DNA from: Rugosimonospora acidiphila
GTDB lineage: Bacteria > Actinomycetota > Actinomycetes > Mycobacteriales > Micromonosporaceae
Direction: 5' to 3'
DNA length: 64,000 nt
NCBI RefSeq assembly: GCF_039543385.1
Contig: NZ_BAABJQ010000029.1
Location: forward strand, 1 to 64,000
Part shown: in pieces, positions 61,518 to 64,000 of the stretch
How the letters are laid out: every line of letters begins with the position of its first letter
How positions within the stretch are numbered: the first letter of the stretch is position 1
Translations under genes and position numbers: made by a program
The notes under the pieces: generated by a model
The model's input: only the letters and a program-made list of their open reading frames with translations
Database searches by the model: none
What the model was told of the DNA's origin: nothing

Positions 61518-61769
61518 CTACCTCGGGGAGCCTACCTGCAGTGGTTTGTCCTTGGTGACAAAGGCGAGCGCTCGGTATCCGGACATACGGCGTTGTAGCG
61601 AGGCGGCGAGGATGGGGGTTGCCTGGTCGTGGTAGTCGTGGACTTCGGCGACATCCTTGCCGGGTGCTGCGCGTATGACCCGTCCGGCGCGCGCCGGAAA
61701 CCAGCGTGACAGGCCATCATTCGCGCCTACCGGCTCGGCGCCGGTAACCGGCACATCACCAACAATCAA
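61518..61769 (-). pseudogene. C-terminal fragment of a helicase-like protein
   Basis: The frame encodes 83 aa including GKDVAEVHDYHDQATPILA and LQRRMSGYRALAF. This resembles the end of actinobacterial superfamily II helicase proteins, where xVHDYxDxxTPVLAxxLxxRxxGYxxLGF is common. The rest of the helicase is missing, so it is probably a remnant. The assignment is from memory of the motif and needs a search. Nothing is recognised at 61300-61517. Confidence 0.42.
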
Positions 61770-61880
61770 CCGGATCGGCGCGCCGAACGCCGGGGGCCGA
61801 TCCGGCCATCAATCGATCAATGTCCCCTCATCGGGGCGCGGTTGCCCGGGGCACGCCACGCGTGAGCCTCGGCCGGTGTC

Positions 61881-62507
61881 CTACCGTGTTGGAAGGACCG
61901 ACCCGCTTGGCAGCGGACCAGTGCGCTGTGCGGGGAGGACGACGACGCACTTCGGTCCAGGCTCACGATAGAAGCCGATCAGGAGCACCGGGTCCCGATT
62001 CGAGGCCGACGTCGGGGTCAGGACCATGACGGTACCGGCCGGGACATCATTCGCGGTCAAGTGCACCGTGTTGGCGACCGCCTGCACCGCCAGGGTTGCC
62101 GCGGTCCGCGCATCGATCGACGCCTCGCTGCCTTGATCCTCGGCGGGGCAGGCGGATGCGGATGAGGGCGGAATGATGACGACCCGTACCCCGGCGGCGC
62201 GCAGTGCCTGGTTGGCCGGGCCCGGGTCCCCCACCGAGTGCGCGACGATGGTGACCCGATCGTTCTTGGTGGTGACCGCGTAGGCCGGAACGGCCGTGCC
62301 CTGGGTCAGCAGCACCACCGCGACGGCCCCTGCGGCCACGGCACCGGCACCGCCGGCAAGTGCCAGCCCGAGCCGACGTTTCGGCCGGCGGTCCGCGACG
62401 CGACGAGAAACACCGGCGCCACCGGATCCCGTCGCGGCCCGCGCGATCACGACCTGCCTCAGCTCGGCCAGAAGCCGGTTTTCAAAGCGACTTTCGGTCT
62501 CGATCAT
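61881..62507 (-). CDS. Single-pass membrane protein cotranscribed with an ECF sigma factor (anti-sigma-like)
   Basis: A 208-aa protein. The N-terminal cytoplasmic part is short and basic (FENRLLAELRQVVIARA, DRRPKRRLG), followed by a membrane helix (LALAGGAGAVAAGAVAVVLLTQG) and an exterior domain (NDRVTIVAHSVGDPG through FYREPGPKCVVVLP). Its ATG overlaps the sigma stop in ATGA. Position and topology fit an anti-sigma or sensor partner, but no ASD zinc motif is seen. Confidence 0.72.
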   Translation of the reverse strand: MIETESRFENRLLAELRQVVIARAATGSGGAGVSRRVADRRPKRRLGLALAGGAGAVAAGAVAVVLLTQGTAVPAYAVTTKNDRVTIVAHSVGDPGPANQALRAAGVRVVIIPPSSASACPAEDQGSEASIDARTAATLAVQAVANTVHLTANDVPAGTVMVLTPTSASNRDPVLLIGFYREPGPKCVVVLPAQRTGPLPSGSVLPTR

Positions 62508-63121
62508 GATTCCACCTCAAGCAGGAAGGCTCGCGTGCTCACTCGTTCGCCCGATCCGTCGGCTGAGCCGCCGAGCTGATCGGACATAAGGCGTCGTGCC
62601 CGGTGCAGCCGGACGCGGGCCGTGACGTTGTTGATGCCGAGTGCCCGCGCGGCTTGGGTCACGGTCAGGTCGTCGAGCGCGACAAGTTCCAGGACTGCGC
62701 GCTCGCCCTCGGACAACAGGTCCATTGCCTGGTACAGGCCGCGGGCCCGGCTCTGCGCGTCGACGCGCTGTTCCAGTCGTTCGAGGTCATCGTCATCGAC
62801 CAGCCGGCGTCCCACGAAACGGTTTGTGGCACGGTTCTCTCTTTGTCCGCGGCGAAACTCGGCCGCCACGGTCCGGCGGGCGATGCCGAACAGCCAGGCG
62901 GTCGGCGTGCCGAGCGCCGGGCGGTAGCTGCCGGCCGCGTCGATCGCGGCGAGGAAGACATCCGCGGTCAAGTCCGCGACCAGGTACGGGTCAGAGACTC
63001 GCCGAGCGACGAAGTTCTGCAGTCTCTCGACATGTTCGCGGTAGAACGTTTCGAACACCGCGGGGTCGCCGCCGATGCGGGCTACGTCGGGTGGCGATGC
63101 TGATCGGCCATCGGGCTCCAA
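62504..63121 (-). CDS. ECF-type RNA polymerase sigma factor
   Basis: A 205-aa sigma factor. Region 2 is FETFYREHVERLQNFVARRVSDPYLVADLTADVFLAA with TAWLFGIARRTVAAEFRR; region 4 is LLSEGERAVLELVALDDLTVTQAARALGINNVTARVRLHRARR. The TTG at 63121 is chosen because AGGAGA lies 5 nt before it and the frame gives a normal length; the frame stays open further upstream without conserved sequence. It forms a bicistron with the membrane protein. Confidence 0.88.
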   Translation of the reverse strand: MEPDGRSASPPDVARIGGDPAVFETFYREHVERLQNFVARRVSDPYLVADLTADVFLAAIDAAGSYRPALGTPTAWLFGIARRTVAAEFRRGQRENRATNRFVGRRLVDDDDLERLEQRVDAQSRARGLYQAMDLLSEGERAVLELVALDDLTVTQAARALGINNVTARVRLHRARRLMSDQLGGSADGSGERVSTRAFLLEVES

Positions 63122-63728
63122 CCGAATCTCCTCTCGCAGAATGGGCCTACATCGGTACTTGGTCGCAGACCTTCCGTGCGTTACCGATAAGATCCACTGC
63201 GATCGTCGCTGCCACCGCAGCGGCCGACGCAGCAGCGCCCGATGCCGGCGAACATCTGCGGAGCGCGTGGCAGGCCGCGTATGGCCGAAACCCACACCCC
63301 GACAACGCATACGACCAGGCGGTGCTCGCCATCGAAGGCGTCGCCTGTCCAAGGGTGTCGCCCGCGAACGACCGCGCCACCCTCGGAACTGTCATCCGCG
63401 ACTGGCGCAACCACCTTGGCCATTGGGAGCTGGCCATCGGCGACAAAACAGGCCAGCCCGCGAGCATCGACACATCCTCTCAGCCCTGCGCGGCGCCGCC
63501 CTGGAGACGGTCGCCCCGGACGCTGCCTGGACCCAAGCCGACGCCACCCTGCACCTGCTCGGCGACTACCTCGCCGATACGCGCGCGCTGGAGCTGGCGC
63601 CGACGCTGACCGAGGCGATCTACCGGTACGGCCTGTTCACCGACACCGATGACCTGGTTGACGACCTGCGCGGCGCGGCCGAGCGCGAAGACCAGCGCAT
63701 CGGCGACGGGAACCTATACCGGCGCTGA
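63097..63728 (+). pseudogene. Frameshifted remnant resembling abortive-infection/HEPN-like C-terminal domains
   Basis: Frame one (from ATG 63097 to about 63475) reads PIRSTAIVAATAAADAAAPDAGEHLRSAWQAAYGRNPHPDNAYDQAVLAIEGVACP, a motif set I associate with actinobacterial phage-defence-like proteins. The sequence then continues sensibly only in another frame (LSALRGAALETVAPDAAWTQADATLHLLGDYLADTRALELA to the TGA at 63728). The 5' end overlaps the divergent sigma gene, so the start is also lost or altered. Family assignment is tentative. Confidence 0.45.
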
Positions 63729-63815
63729 CCCCCTCGCACGGGGCCGGGCACCCCTCGGGGTCCGGCCCCCATCCTCCCCCACTCCACGAACCACCCACGA
63801 CGGGAGCCTGACAGG

Positions 63816-64000
63816 ATCGACAGCCCGGCCTCCGAGCGGATCACCGACCGCAACCTGGAGTGCGTCGGCTGCGGCGCGCACGTCTCCGAGCTTTGCGTCC
63901 AGGAATGCCCATTCAGCACCGGCGAATTCGGCCCGGCGGTCCTGCTGCGCGCAGCCGTCCAGCACCTTGCCGAGCACGCGGCCCACTGCAGCGGTTGGTC
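63816..64000 (+). CDS. Possible partial gene with Cys-rich motif, runs off the right edge
   Basis: An open frame reads ASERITDRNLECVGCGAHVSELCVQECPFSTGEFGPAVLLRAAVQHLAEHAAHCSGW to the window end. The CxxC and further cysteines and the fluent C-terminal helix look protein-like, possibly a small zinc-ribbon protein. No ATG or GTG start is visible in frame upstream, so it could also be a remnant. Confidence 0.3.
   Translation, partial: MDSPASERITDRNLECVGCGAHVSELCVQECPFSTGEFGPAVLLRAAVQHLAEHAAHCSGW

Overview
The window is very GC-rich DNA with almost no space between genes, many GTG starts and 4-nt ATGA/GTGA overlaps. Together with the gene families present, this points to a filamentous actinomycete, most likely Micromonosporaceae; that placement is inferred from gene content and was not computed.

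Left part (1-23 kb): the 5' portion of dnaX, the small SRP RNA and two tRNA-Ser genes form a housekeeping block with a GNAT acetyltransferase and purine nucleoside phosphorylase. A transport locus follows (about 3.4-12.2 kb): a lipoprotein, two HlyD-type adaptors, an OmpR-type two-component pair, a MacB-type ABC ATPase and permease, and a membrane-anchored DUF5666-like protein. Several of these carry Gly-rich or Gly/Phe-rich tracts. Next come tadA and its partner gene, a Pro-rich membrane protein, tyrA, mtnA, a PHP-domain protein with a possible 45-codon leader ORF, a DUF885 metallopeptidase-like protein and the DUF6114/DUF6230 pair.

Middle part (23-36 kb): a system resembling the mycobacterial iniBAC envelope-stress operon. 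iniB-, iniA- and iniC-like genes are on the + strand; an Hsp70-like ATPase and a large LuxR/STAND ATPase regulator are divergent from them. An SRPBCC protein, a FUSC exporter, a decayed L,D-transpeptidase whose catalytic SHGC has become SHGR, and a histone-H1-like protein with a C-terminal HTH follow.

36-48 kb: envelope and signalling genes. A VanX-type D-Ala-D-Ala dipeptidase lies upstream of an AfsQ/Cse-like response regulator and kinase on the same strand; then a PAP2 phosphatase, a methyltransferase, and an ABC ATPase-permease-kinase-regulator operon.

48-57 kb: a B12/propionate block with cobF, cobK, mutA-mutB-meaB and a divergent RamB/PrpR-like regulator, so B12-dependent mutase genes lie about 15-25 kb from the ini-like operon.

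57-64 kb: a broken ECF sigma gene, nitroreductase, a WYL regulator divergent from a DinB protein, and an alpha/beta hydrolase-TetR operon with a clear sigma-70 promoter and likely operator. At 61.25 kb a 3' half of tRNA-Lys looks like an attachment-site scar. To its right the DNA changes character: a helicase fragment, an ECF sigma factor with a membrane-anchored partner, and a frameshifted remnant, consistent with an integrated element that extends beyond the window.
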